Notes: generated from the letters alone by a model not told the origin. 27,443 nt of DNA from an uncultured Alphaproteobacteria bacterium (GCA_937903135.1 CALDAH010000034.1:1-27443); one strand, 5' to 3'. Shown: positions 15,207-23,683, counted from the first letter of the stretch. A program made the numbers and translations.

Positions 15207-16430
15207 TTTACATACCGCAATATATGGCGGAAAAGATCGGGATTCATCTATGCCGCGATCACATTTTAGACAATTAAACCTGCGGTTCTGGGAATGTGCC
15301 CGATCCAGCGGGACGGTTTTTCCAACAACGTCACCAACATTTGCGATATATGAATAATTCGGAAATCCGAAATATATTGCGCCATCACAGCTATTCGCGC
15401 CGCCCGGATAACATTTTTCATCGTGAATGCGTCCGGGATCAGGGACACATACCGATATGCATGTATCAGGGTCGGTTATTATTCGTTCACAGTCCGTACA
15501 TGATGTGGTCTGTATGCTAAGCGTTGCGCCCAGCCCCCCGGATGTTGCCATTCCGGATATAACCGGGCATTTTTTTGTATCGGGTGTATTCGTTGGATCG
15601 GCCACGCATTCCCATTCCAGCGTTGCATAGTTTAAACGCGCGATCATATTATCCGGGCAGCTTTTTTCCGGGAACGGGTTTATGCATTCCCAGACGTTAT
15701 CAACCATTACCGCGGTCTGCTGCGCGGCACACAGGGGCTTGCGTGATTCATCGGCGACGCATTCCATTAAATCTGAATCCCATATGGTATCCCCGCCACA
15801 GTCGTGTTTAGTGTTATACCCGATGCATTGCCATCGTCCAAAGCGATATGTTTTTATCGCCCCGGCCGGGCATATAATATCCGCAGAATCGGGCGCGCTG
15901 TATTCTGTTGGCGTATCGGGGATATCATACTGGGTCATATAAACCAGCTGTCCATCGGATAGCTTTAACGACGATATAATTGCCGCCGGGACGGTCTGTT
16001 TAGATTTATTCCCGCCGGATATAATTGAATTATTTAAAAATATACCAAATGACACGGTATCTGAATAATACTCGTCCAGTATTTCCAGCATCTGGTTATA
16101 TTCTGATCCATCCAATGGACCGGTGGTTGTTATGATATAGCTAAACGCGGGCTTTCTGTTGCGAACGATTTCGCACTTGCTAATGCCCAGGTTGGCGTTC
16201 AGGCATATAAATTCACTTTTTATATTATACTGCTGCGTACATATATCATTAAAATCCGACTCGCGTATCGCCGCATTATGGGCGGCCATCGTACATTCGG
16301 CAATTGCGCGCATATCAGATCGGGCGACGGCATATTCGGTTTCATGATTAATAACGCGTTGACCGGGGCTGCTTAGCATATAATACGCGCCCATAAACAG
16401 AACAACTAAAACCATGATAAAAATATTCAT
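15204..16430 (-). CDS. Membrane-anchored cysteine-rich protein, unknown function
   Basis: I do not recognise this 408-residue protein. Residues 1-18 are one hydrophobic anchor (MNIFIMVLVVLFMGAYYML), and the rest would be periplasmic. It contains 22 cysteines. From about 185 to 290 there are four tandem modules of about 30 residues with the pattern C-x(13-17)-[WM]-x-C: ICPAG...RWQC, DCGGD...LMEC, LCAAQ...VWEC, SCPDN...EWEC. A further cysteine-dense tail follows. Such paired cysteines suggest a disulfide-stabilised envelope or surface protein. The start at 16430 is preferred over the adjacent ATG at 16433 because GAGGG is then 4-5 bases upstream. It diverges from lptE. Confidence 0.75.
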   Translation of the reverse strand: MNIFIMVLVVLFMGAYYMLSSPGQRVINHETEYAVARSDMRAIAECTMAAHNAAIRESDFNDICTQQYNIKSEFICLNANLGISKCEIVRNRKPAFSYIITTTGPLDGSEYNQMLEILDEYYSDTVSFGIFLNNSIISGGNKSKQTVPAAIISSLKLSDGQLVYMTQYDIPDTPTEYSAPDSADIICPAGAIKTYRFGRWQCIGYNTKHDCGGDTIWDSDLMECVADESRKPLCAAQQTAVMVDNVWECINPFPEKSCPDNMIARLNYATLEWECVADPTNTPDTKKCPVISGMATSGGLGATLSIQTTSCTDCERIITDPDTCISVCVPDPGRIHDEKCYPGGANSCDGAIYFGFPNYSYIANVGDVVGKTVPLDRAHSQNRRFNCLKCDRGIDESRSFPPYIAVCK

Positions 16431-16499
16431 CATTCCCTCTTGCGATTTATTAAAAGTCTAGGTAATATACAAATAAATTGCAACAGGAAAACTATTGGT

Positions 16500-16973
16500 A
16501 TGAAAAAAATTCTATGTCTTTTGTTATTGTGCGGTTGTGGTTTTCGCCCTATGTTTTCCGGGCAGGATACGGATATATATGTTCCCCCGATAAGTGGTAT
16601 TAATGGCATTGAACTGCGTAATGCACTAAATGCTAAATTCGGCGGGCAACGTAATCCTGGGGCGTCGTATACTTTATCTGTTTCGTTATATGATCCTGTA
16701 ACGCAGTATAAGGCGCTTGAACCGACCGGGGATGCGACATGGCAGGAAATATCCCTGCGGGCAGATTATATTTTAACCTATAACGGTAATCAGATTGCGG
16801 CCGGTACGGAACGTGCGGCGGAATCATACACGTTCGTTAGATATCTGGTCGCGGCAAATGCGTCGTATAATAACGCCGTTCAGAATACAATCGGGGTTTT
16901 AGCAGAAAAAATCAGTGCACGTGCAATCGCAGAAACGTATAAGCATTCAAGCACCAGCGATAGTGATAAATAA
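16500..16973 (+). CDS. lptE: LPS-assembly lipoprotein LptE
   Basis: LptE plugs the LptD barrel and helps place lipopolysaccharide in the outer membrane. The 157-residue protein starts with a lipoprotein signal, MKKILCLLLLCGCGFRPMF, with lipidated Cys13 (the lipobox LCGC has an unusual cysteine at -2); GCGFRPM is the typical LptE start of the mature protein. The rest, with YTLSVSLYDPVTQYK and ADYILTYNGNQIAAGTERA, fits the small alpha/beta sandwich of the family. AGGAAAA lies upstream of 16500; an ATG at 16440 would place 20 non-signal residues ahead. It overlaps holA by one base (TAATG), an association often seen in proteobacteria. Confidence 0.88.
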   Translation: MKKILCLLLLCGCGFRPMFSGQDTDIYVPPISGINGIELRNALNAKFGGQRNPGASYTLSVSLYDPVTQYKALEPTGDATWQEISLRADYILTYNGNQIAAGTERAAESYTFVRYLVAANASYNNAVQNTIGVLAEKISARAIAETYKHSSTSDSDK

Positions 16974-17959
16974 TGAAATGGAAAGAAGCTGATTTTAACG
17001 ACGGTATTGCAAAGATTCGTGCCGTTTTAATATATGGTCCGGACGCGGGGCAGGTTGATGAACTCTGTGATCGGGCGATTGAAAAACTTGAAATTGAAAA
17101 GGATAACCTTTTTGCCCTGGACTCGGACGAGCTGCGCGATAAACAGGATGCATTATTCGCCGAAAGCTGCAGCCCATCCATGTTCGGCGGCCAGAAGATG
17201 GTTATAATATCCAACGCAGGGGACGGGGCATCAAAACAGATAGCAGAGCTGATTAATCACCCGGGGTTATGTGCCACGGTGGTGGTAACGGCCGGTGATC
17301 TGCGCCCGGGGACACTGCGAACGCTGTTCGAGGGCGGGGAAAATATCGCGGCGGTGGCATGCTATACCGATGATGCCCGGTCGTTGGCGAACCTTATTCG
17401 GGCGGAATTATCGGCGGCGGCCGGGATTGCGCAGATTACCCCGGATGCTATGGCGTATATGACATCACATCTTGGCGGGGATCGCGGTATCACGCGCGGG
17501 TTTTTAACAAAAATCGCACTGTTCGTAGATGACAAGAAAATTGTTGAGCTATCTGACGTAGAAAAATGCTTGCCCGATACCGGGGCGGCTGATGCGGATG
17601 ATTTTTTATATTCTTTAACCGCCGGGCATATTCAGCAGACGATGACCGCCCTGGATCGGTTATTGTATGATAACGCCGATCCGAATATGTTGGTTCGGAT
17701 GCTAGACGGGCATTTTAAAAAATTACTAACGGCCGTTGTTGACGGGCAGTTACCACGGCTGTTTTGGAAGGTCGCAGATAAATTTAATCATGCGATCAAA
17801 ATATGGCCAGCAGATGAGATTGCATCTGTTTTAACGCGTTTAAATGAACTTGAACGGCAGCTGCGTACAACCGGCATGCCGGGCGAGATTTTATTGCGTG
17901 ATTTCGCATTAAAGCTATCGGTTCGTGCAGCCAAATTGGCAATAAAAAGAAGGAAGTAA
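16973..17959 (+). CDS. holA: DNA polymerase III delta subunit
   Basis: HolA is the delta subunit of the clamp loader that opens the beta sliding clamp. The 328-residue length is normal. The N-terminal AAA-like domain lacks a Walker A motif, as expected, and has IRAVLIYGPDAGQVDELCDRA; the FGGQKMVIIS segment (about 65-75) is in the clamp-contact region, with SMF of the preceding SPSMFGG corresponding to the clamp-binding hydrophobic pair. The C-terminal collar domain includes LVRMLDGHFKKLLTA and the conserved end LRDFALKLSVRAAKLAI. It starts within the lptE stop codon and lies 3 bases before map, so all three are co-transcribed. Confidence 0.92.
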   Translation: MKWKEADFNDGIAKIRAVLIYGPDAGQVDELCDRAIEKLEIEKDNLFALDSDELRDKQDALFAESCSPSMFGGQKMVIISNAGDGASKQIAELINHPGLCATVVVTAGDLRPGTLRTLFEGGENIAAVACYTDDARSLANLIRAELSAAAGIAQITPDAMAYMTSHLGGDRGITRGFLTKIALFVDDKKIVELSDVEKCLPDTGAADADDFLYSLTAGHIQQTMTALDRLLYDNADPNMLVRMLDGHFKKLLTAVVDGQLPRLFWKVADKFNHAIKIWPADEIASVLTRLNELERQLRTTGMPGEILLRDFALKLSVRAAKLAIKRRK

Positions 17960-17962
17960 GAA

Positions 17963-18724
17963 ATGTTAGCATCTGTTTATGCGCCAAAAGATTTTAAGCG
18001 TCTTCGGGCGGTCGGTGATCTGGTCGCGCGTTGTTTTGATTTTATATCCCCGTATATTCGTGCCGGAATATCAACGGGTGAAATTGACCGAATGGTCGCA
18101 ACGTTTTTAAAAGAAAACGGCGCACGGTCATCAGATCTCGGATATCAGGGGTATCCGAAAAGCATATGTACGTCTGTAAACGATGTAATCGTTCACGGCA
18201 TCCCCAGTGATGATGTTATATTAAAAGATGGGGATATCGTAAACGTTGATTTAACCGCCGAATACAAAGGTTTTCACGGCGATGCATCGCGTATGTTTAT
18301 GATCGGCAACGTTACCCCGCGTGCCCGTGAACTGGTTCAGACGTGCCAGGATGCGCTGAACGCGGCGATCGCGGTATGTGCCCCGGGCGTTCCGTTATCT
18401 GAAATCGGTAAAACGATCGAAGCTGTTGTCGCCCCGCATGGTTTTTCAATATCACGCGACTTTGTCGGGCACGGCATCGGCAAGGTTATGCATGACGACC
18501 CGCAGATTTATCATTTTTATGATAAACATTGGGACAAGGTTAAGATGGTCCCGGGACTGGTTTTTACGATTGAACCGATGATAAATACCGGTCGGCCGGA
18601 ATGTAAAATTGACGACGACGGGTGGACCGCACGTACCGTTGATGGGGGACTCTCGGCGCAGTGGGAACATACAATCGGTATTACCGAAGACGGGGCAATT
18701 ATTTTCACCGAAAAGATGATATAG
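17963..18724 (+). CDS. map: Methionine aminopeptidase, type I
   Basis: Map removes the initiator methionine from new proteins. The 253-residue protein contains all five metal ligands: Asp96 (NVDLT), Asp107 (GDASR), His170 (VGHGIG), Glu204 (FTIEPM) and Glu235 (QWEHT), with His79 (VIVHGIP) in the active site. There is no N-terminal zinc-finger extension, so it is a type Ia enzyme. GGAAG precedes the ATG. It is the third gene of lptE-holA-map-radC. Confidence 0.97.
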   Translation: MLASVYAPKDFKRLRAVGDLVARCFDFISPYIRAGISTGEIDRMVATFLKENGARSSDLGYQGYPKSICTSVNDVIVHGIPSDDVILKDGDIVNVDLTAEYKGFHGDASRMFMIGNVTPRARELVQTCQDALNAAIAVCAPGVPLSEIGKTIEAVVAPHGFSISRDFVGHGIGKVMHDDPQIYHFYDKHWDKVKMVPGLVFTIEPMINTGRPECKIDDDGWTARTVDGGLSAQWEHTIGITEDGAIIFTEKMI

Positions 18725-18733
18725 GGAACGATT

Positions 18734-19423
18734 GTGTCGGAAAAAGATCCGCTGTTTCATAACGGACACCGTGACAGGCTGCGTCAAAAGTTTTTAGACA
18801 ATGGCCTATCTGATGCAGAGGTTTTAGAACTTATTATCGCAGATATAATCCCACGGCGTGACGTTCGCCCGATCGCACGCGGATTAATGGAACGATTTGG
18901 GTCACTGTCCCAGATTTTGGCGACGCCACTGGACGAGTTATTAACATACAAAGGGATCGGTAAAAATACGGCCGTTCATATAAAGCTGGTATACGATATT
19001 ATGATGCGCGCGTATAAGATTCAGCTGCGCGAAGAAAAAGTATTTTTAAACGAGGTCGCATTTACAAACTACTGCAAATACCTGGTCGGCGAAAAAACAG
19101 TAGAAGAATTTCATGTTTTATATCTGGACGGCGATTACAGACTAATGTCGGTTGAACTGCATAGCCGTGGGACAATAAATTGGTCCGCGGTATATATCAG
19201 GGAAATTGTTCAGCACGCATTAACGCACAAGTCCCGCGCGATAGTTTTACTGCATAACCACCCGGCATCCGGTCATACATTTTCCGATGATGACGTTATG
19301 ATAACGCAAACACTTATTAATCAGCTTGAACCACTCGGGGTATATGTATACGACCATTATCTGGTCGCCCAGGGTATTTTATATTCCATGCGAAATCTGC
19401 ATTTGCTGGATAAATCAAAATAG
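18734..19423 (+). CDS. radC: RadC-family JAMM-domain protein
   Basis: The 229-residue protein has the RadC layout: N-terminal helix-hairpin-helix (LDELLTYKGIGKNTAVHIK, about 66-84) and a C-terminal JAMM metalloprotease-like domain with HNHPASGHTFSDDD (His174, His176, Asp187) and an upstream glutamate (ELHSRGT). The spacing of the metal ligands is canonical, but the usual SGDPxP between them is changed to ASGHTF. Despite the name, a role in DNA repair is not established for the family. It uses a GTG start 9 bases after the map stop, with AGGGA as ribosome-binding site. Its last 9 bases overlap a convergent gene. Confidence 0.92.
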   Translation: MSEKDPLFHNGHRDRLRQKFLDNGLSDAEVLELIIADIIPRRDVRPIARGLMERFGSLSQILATPLDELLTYKGIGKNTAVHIKLVYDIMMRAYKIQLREEKVFLNEVAFTNYCKYLVGEKTVEEFHVLYLDGDYRLMSVELHSRGTINWSAVYIREIVQHALTHKSRAIVLLHNHPASGHTFSDDDVMITQTLINQLEPLGVYVYDHYLVAQGILYSMRNLHLLDKSK

Positions 19424-20035
19424 GTCGCGAACGTCACAGACCGTTTTGCCGGCGGATGCGTCTGATATCTCCAGCCGGGAATTATTTATTACATATGTTG
19501 TTTTCATCGCCTGCGTCGGGGACGTCCATGAATTTCGCCATGGCCGTGATATCATAACCACATGAAATTCAGGCATAAATCTGAACTGAATCAGCGTCAG
19601 CGCGCATTCCGTTCCGGTAACTGTTCGGAAATCCGGCGGGGTTATATCCAGATATTCGCCCGTGCCTGTATTTAACTCTATCTTATATTCATAATAAAAA
19701 TGCGACGTAGCGTTTTCAATATGACGACGTGTAATGCGATCGCGGTGACCATCGGCGTTTATATCACGATAAAAAACAGCGATTTCTGATACGCCTTCGC
19801 CGTATTCATTTACATTCGGGTGAATGGTTTCCCCCGGCTGCCCCAGGCCATCGGAAAACGCCTGATCGTCGCCCGCCGCAGGTGATGTGTTTTCGGTATC
19901 CGGCGACTGAATAGCAAATGTTTTATCGTCCTTATCATCTTTTCCGGTCATCAGAATATATGCCAATACGCCGATAACAACCAACATAATAACCAGCGAT
20001 ATATTTAATGCAATGCTGCCACGTTGTTGTTTCAT
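19415..20035 (-). CDS. Inner-membrane-anchored periplasmic protein, unknown function
   Basis: I do not recognise this 206-residue protein. Residues 8-29 (IALNISLVIMLVVIGVLAYILM) form one transmembrane helix, followed by a disordered acidic linker (about 30-75) and a folded C-terminal domain. That domain contains DINADGHRDRIT, a calcium-loop-like sequence seen in dockerin and FG-GAP repeats, and two cysteines far apart (TECALT, TVCDVRDLF). Third gene of a minus-strand operon; AAGGG is 8-9 bases upstream and the gap to the previous gene is 14 bases. Its stop overlaps the end of radC. Confidence 0.72.
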   Translation of the reverse strand: MKQQRGSIALNISLVIMLVVIGVLAYILMTGKDDKDDKTFAIQSPDTENTSPAAGDDQAFSDGLGQPGETIHPNVNEYGEGVSEIAVFYRDINADGHRDRITRRHIENATSHFYYEYKIELNTGTGEYLDITPPDFRTVTGTECALTLIQFRFMPEFHVVMISRPWRNSWTSPTQAMKTTYVINNSRLEISDASAGKTVCDVRDLF

Positions 20036-20049
20036 TTAAAAACCCTTTT

Positions 20050-21066
20050 TTATAATTCAATTATTTGACCGGCGGTCCATCCCTCCAGTCGGCGAATAAC
20101 ACTTATTACCCGGTTTAGTTCGGTATCACTCAGATCGCTAATGGGGCGTTCAATATCCAGCCCGGTTGATTGCTGAATCTGACGATTATATGCGTTTGTA
20201 TCATTTTCAAATGGCGGGGCATAGCGATGAATTGCCGCGCGCACAGACAGCGGCGAATAAGTCTTTCCGCGCAGCAGTTCGCGTATGGCGCGGACGCCGG
20301 TTTGTTCATCGGGGAATACGGCGAAACCGCCTGCCTGGCCGATTGCACCCATTTTTCGGGTAAATTCTGTATAGCGCAGATTCCCAGGGTTCATGTTTTT
20401 CCATGCGCGCGATCCACCCGTTCGCTTTACCTGCAGGCCATTATCATGGGTATATATCACGTCTTTGTCCGCGGCCGCGGCACGTATCGGGGCGCCGGCC
20501 GATCCCGGGGCGGAAATCGCCGATGACGATGGGGTGTCAGGGGCCGATTTGGGCGAAATTGTTTCTGTTTCTGCGGCGATATGTACCGGTTGTGTGTCGT
20601 CAGTGGCAGGTTCTTCGGGGGATGTAAATGACGGACCGGTGTCGGTTATGCTAAATTCTTCGTATAAATCGTTCGGGTTACGTTCGGTCAGCTTGGCATT
20701 TCGTTTATCCAGTATTTTATTAATTTCGGCAATCGGAACACTGATGGTTCGGCAACCGCGGGCCATTAAATCACCGCCCCAGATAAAATTAACAATTAAC
20801 CCCGCCGCGCCTAGTATACCGAATATCAGCATAAGGTTGCGGATATTTATAAATATATCGTTTTTTGCCCCGCGGATCATACCCAGTGCCCAGCCGAATA
20901 ACAGCAGTCCCGTTATACATACGATTACCACCCAGGCGTATTCAATAAATGTTTGAAAACTGCGCAGAATGCATGATGGATCTTCTATGTATATAAACGT
21001 ATTATCCACGCCGAATACGTGAAAGCCAGAGTTTTTTAATAGTCTAAGAATTACGTCTATATTCAT
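20050..21066 (-). CDS. Membrane protein with phage P5-like/lysozyme-type C-terminal domain
   Basis: A 338-residue protein. Two transmembrane helices (about 42-62, AWVVIVCITGLLLFGWALGM, and 73-95, LMLIFGILGAAGLIVNFIWG) precede a proline/alanine/serine-rich linker (140-205) and a C-terminal domain (215-338) with RTGGSRAWKNMNPGNLRYTE, GAIGQAGGFAVFPDEQTGVR and RYAPPFENDTNAYNRQIQ. The same domain ends the exported protein at 22822-23604. It resembles a domain annotated as structural protein P5 in phages and suspected to bind or cut peptidoglycan; I infer a cell-wall role from that. No classical catalytic residues can be assigned. Middle gene of a three-gene operon with gaps of 18 and 14 bases. Confidence 0.75.
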   Translation of the reverse strand: MNIDVILRLLKNSGFHVFGVDNTFIYIEDPSCILRSFQTFIEYAWVVIVCITGLLLFGWALGMIRGAKNDIFINIRNLMLIFGILGAAGLIVNFIWGGDLMARGCRTISVPIAEINKILDKRNAKLTERNPNDLYEEFSITDTGPSFTSPEEPATDDTQPVHIAAETETISPKSAPDTPSSSAISAPGSAGAPIRAAAADKDVIYTHDNGLQVKRTGGSRAWKNMNPGNLRYTEFTRKMGAIGQAGGFAVFPDEQTGVRAIRELLRGKTYSPLSVRAAIHRYAPPFENDTNAYNRQIQQSTGLDIERPISDLSDTELNRVISVIRRLEGWTAGQIIEL

Positions 21067-21084
21067 TGAATCTCATCTTGGGCC

Positions 21085-22227
21085 TTATTTCTTGACGGCG
21101 GTGGTAAAGAAACCGGGAATAGAAAAATCTTCGTCGTTCGCGGCAATTCCGGCCCATCCGAATAGGTCGCCCATTAGCCCTGTGTCATCACGTTTTGCCT
21201 TTTTAAATGGTAAAATATTTTTTAATTTTCCGATTTTTCCCTGGCTGGATTGTTTAGGGCTGGTCGGGATTTTATCTTCGTTTTCGGCAAATTCCGCCGC
21301 CAGTTGTTCCAGGGTTGCATCTGTATCGTCGGTAATGCTATTCGAGCTGTTGTCTGATATTATAATATCTGCTTCGTCATCGGATTCCGGAATAATCGGA
21401 TCATCGTTATATTCCATCGCCGGGATATTTTGATCCTCGCTTAGCGGGGTCATGCTTTCAAGTAATTCTTCCAGTGTTTTTTCGCGTGGCACAATCGGCG
21501 TATCGTCATCAATTATATCATGGATTGTAACGCGGGCCGATAAATTCGCATCGTCGCTGATCGGGGTGTCTAGATCGGTTGTAATATCAATATCTGCGAC
21601 AATACCGTTGTCTGTGTCTGCGGTTTCAGGTGTGCTGGGCGCGTTTGCGGGCCCGCTATTGCCGGTGGTTGATTTGGATGCCAATACAGACAGGATCGGA
21701 ATAACCTTATCTGATTTTTCATCAGTCCCCGGTGTCGCATCTGCGGTCGGGGCGGGATTTTCGGTTGCAATATCTGTCGCGATATCGGCCGGGTTAATTT
21801 CATCGGATGATATAATCGGGGTATCGTTTTCAGGGGCAATTTGCTTTTTCGTGCGTGGGCGACCGCGACGTGGCGCAGCCGGTTTTATAATATCATCGTC
21901 CAGAATATTTTCAGATTCATCAATCACGGCCGCGGGTGTGATTATAATTTCATCGCCGCATTCGGCAGGATTTGTAATATCGTCGTCGGGGGTGGTGGCT
22001 GTTTCGTTGATTTCAGGTGCGTCTGTTGGAATTATTTCCGGGGAATTTGAAACCGTATTCTGGGCGATATTAATATCATTCAGTGCATTATCACTATCAA
22101 CGGGGACGCCGAATAAAACCGTATCATTGGCCAGTCCCAATGTCCCGCGAACCTCGTCAAAAGCGGCACGAATATCGCGCATATCAAAAATTTCTGCGCC
22201 TGAAATATAAATGATTTTAGTTTTCAT
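21085..22227 (-). CDS. Acidic, low-complexity protein with AT-hook-like motif
   Basis: I do not recognise this 380-residue protein. The N terminus (KTKIIYISGAEIFDMRDIRA) is a short folded segment; most of the rest is disordered and very rich in Asp, Glu, Ile, Pro and Thr. AAPRRGRPRTKKQ (about 120) is an AT-hook-like basic island in an otherwise acidic chain. The C terminus is different: basic GKIGKLKNILPFKKAKR, then DLFGWAGIAANDEDFSIPGF, which looks like a conserved docking motif. No signal or membrane segment is visible, so it is probably cytoplasmic and may link the two membrane proteins encoded downstream to something inside the cell; that is inference. The start at 22227 has GGGGG upstream; an ATG at 22266 lies within the likely promoter. 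Confidence 0.7.
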   Translation of the reverse strand: MKTKIIYISGAEIFDMRDIRAAFDEVRGTLGLANDTVLFGVPVDSDNALNDINIAQNTVSNSPEIIPTDAPEINETATTPDDDITNPAECGDEIIITPAAVIDESENILDDDIIKPAAPRRGRPRTKKQIAPENDTPIISSDEINPADIATDIATENPAPTADATPGTDEKSDKVIPILSVLASKSTTGNSGPANAPSTPETADTDNGIVADIDITTDLDTPISDDANLSARVTIHDIIDDDTPIVPREKTLEELLESMTPLSEDQNIPAMEYNDDPIIPESDDEADIIISDNSSNSITDDTDATLEQLAAEFAENEDKIPTSPKQSSQGKIGKLKNILPFKKAKRDDTGLMGDLFGWAGIAANDEDFSIPGFFTTAVKK

Positions 22228-22275
22228 AACAGCATACCCCCACACTATGTAAATATAGTATATCACATTTTGGGG

Positions 22276-22304
22276 TTGAACGCATATAAAAAATATCTTA
22301 AACT
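22276..22304 (+). promoter_or_regulatory. Promoter of the zapA operon, possibly giving a leaderless mRNA
   Basis: TTGAAC (22276-22281), 17 bases, TAAACT (22299-22304). The start codon begins 7 bases after the -10 box, the usual position of the first transcribed base, and no Shine-Dalgarno sequence precedes it. Confidence 0.5.
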
Positions 22305-22310
22305 AATAAT

Positions 22311-22520
22311 ATGGCAGATATAAAACAACAAATTTTTCAAGAATTATCCAGTTTAGAAGAACTGACCGTTCGTCTGCGTTCAACTGCGGTTAACGCGGGC
22401 AAGCAAACAGATTTAGAGGTTGCGATTTTAACCGAACAGGTAAAATCATTACGTGATAAAAACGCACGGGCAACAGATATGATTGATAAAACAATATCTA
22501 TATTAAAGAAGTTAAAATGA
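22311..22520 (+). CDS. DUF4164-like small coiled-coil protein
   Basis: A 69-residue helical protein (QQIFQELSSLEELTVRLRST, then LTEQVKSLRDKNARATDMID) predicted to be coiled coil. It overlaps zapA by 4 bases (ATGA). In alphaproteobacteria a short coiled-coil gene, often called DUF4164, precedes zapA in the same way, so a role together with ZapA in division-ring assembly is likely by context only. Confidence 0.75.
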   Translation: MADIKQQIFQELSSLEELTVRLRSTAVNAGKQTDLEVAILTEQVKSLRDKNARATDMIDKTISILKKLK

Positions 22521-22795
22521 GTGTTGTATCAATTCCGATTGTAAATAAAAACTATCCCATGGGCTGCGAAGATGGCCAGGAATCACGTTTAATTGAGCTG
22601 GGGAAAATGGTGGATCTGCGCGCGCGTGAGATTTTGGATAAAATCGGCCCGCTGCCGGAAAGTGCACTGTTGGCAACGTTATGTATTGTATTAGCGGACG
22701 AGGTTAATAATCGTCCCGCGCCAACCGTTAGCGACGCCGACCTGCGCGAGATTTTGGCCCGCATCCGCGAGATAAAGCATAAAATTGCACAATAA
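22517..22795 (+). CDS. zapA: Cell division protein ZapA
   Basis: ZapA binds FtsZ and bundles its filaments at the division site. The 92-residue protein has the family start, VVSIPIVNKNYPMGCEDGQESRLIELGKMVD, here with NKNYPMGC for the usual NGRxYxixC, and a C-terminal helix LREILARIREIKHKI for tetramer formation. It overlaps the DUF4164-like gene by ATGA and ends at a strong terminator. The 6S RNA gene and the 5-formyltetrahydrofolate cyclo-ligase gene that often follow zapA are not directly behind it. Confidence 0.9.
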   Translation: MSVVSIPIVNKNYPMGCEDGQESRLIELGKMVDLRAREILDKIGPLPESALLATLCIVLADEVNNRPAPTVSDADLREILARIREIKHKIAQ

Positions 22796-22823
22796 AAAAA
22801 ACGCGCATTTGCGCGTTTTTTTT
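22794..22823. terminator. Bidirectional terminator after zapA
   Basis: A-run, ACGCGC, loop ATTT, GCGCGT, T-run. It serves zapA on plus and the exported P5-domain gene on minus, whose stop codon touches the run. Confidence 0.9.
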
Positions 22824-23604
22824 ACAGGCTGCGGTGATGCGAATCTTCGCGCCGCTGTTGCTGTGCCAATAAATACTCGTAGTATTTTTGACGAATATCC
22901 GGATGCAGCTGTGTGCTGTCCTGAACGACCTCGTGTCCGGTGCGCCATCCTTCTATGGTGCGAATGGCATCGGCGACGCAGTTTAACTGTTCCGGCGTTA
23001 ATTCTGTTATTTTTATCGCCGTAGACAGACCCGTTAAACGTTTGATTTGTGATTTATAGCTAACGGTATCATTTTCAAACGGTGGTGCCCATTTAATTAC
23101 AGCCCCGGCAATTGTACGGTTGCGATACCCGGGCGATAGCAGCAGAGTCTTAATCGCAGCCATTCCCACGCTATCGTTTGGAAATACGGCGAAACCGCCG
23201 GCTTGGCCGATTGCACCTGCGGCGCGTGCAACATCCGATAGGCGAATATTGCCCGGGTTCTGGTTACGCCATGCGCGCGTGCCGCCGCGACGAATACGGG
23301 CCGTACCGTTATTATATATGTATATAACATCATAGTTTTCAGATTTTATATCAATAACCTCTGGTTTGATGTTATGTGTAACTGTTTCCCCAATTGCGTG
23401 TTTAATATCAGCAAGCATTTTATCGTCAATGCATACAGGGAATTGCGTTATCTGATCTTTTGGAATCGTTGGCGTGTACATTACATTAATCCGGATGCTA
23501 TCGGTGTCGTTATTTTCAGATGGTATAAATTTTTGACGTGATGCACCGAATACGAACGATCCCCCTGCAAGTAAGATGGGTAAAGCAAATTTGTATTTTA
23601 TCAT
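22822..23604 (-). CDS. Exported protein with phage P5-like/lysozyme-type domain
   Basis: A 260-residue protein with a signal peptide (MIKYKFALPILLAGGSFVFG, cleavage near FGA) and a C-terminal domain (about 105-240) containing RRGGTRAWRNQNPGNIRL, GAIGQAGGFAVFPNDSVGMA, KWAPPFENDTVSYKSQIK and IRTIEGWRTG. This is the same domain as in the membrane protein at 20050-21066; the two are paralogs with different N termini, one soluble in the periplasm and one anchored. The domain is known from phage structural protein P5 and is suspected to act on peptidoglycan; I infer that role. AAAGGA lies 10-14 bases before the start. A leader of about 210 bases with strong secondary structure precedes it. Confidence 0.78.
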   Translation of the reverse strand: MIKYKFALPILLAGGSFVFGASRQKFIPSENNDTDSIRINVMYTPTIPKDQITQFPVCIDDKMLADIKHAIGETVTHNIKPEVIDIKSENYDVIYIYNNGTARIRRGGTRAWRNQNPGNIRLSDVARAAGAIGQAGGFAVFPNDSVGMAAIKTLLLSPGYRNRTIAGAVIKWAPPFENDTVSYKSQIKRLTGLSTAIKITELTPEQLNCVADAIRTIEGWRTGHEVVQDSTQLHPDIRQKYYEYLLAQQQRREDSHHRSL

Positions 23605-23683
23605 ATCTTTTCATTCCTTTGCAATCAAGCGAACGCAGCGGTGTAGTAACCGTTACATTCAATAAAGTTTAGTTTTTTTTGAC

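Noticed and set aside
20050..23604. Prophage remnant because of the P5-like domains
   Set aside because: No integrase, terminase, capsid, tail or attachment repeat is present, and core genes lie in between.
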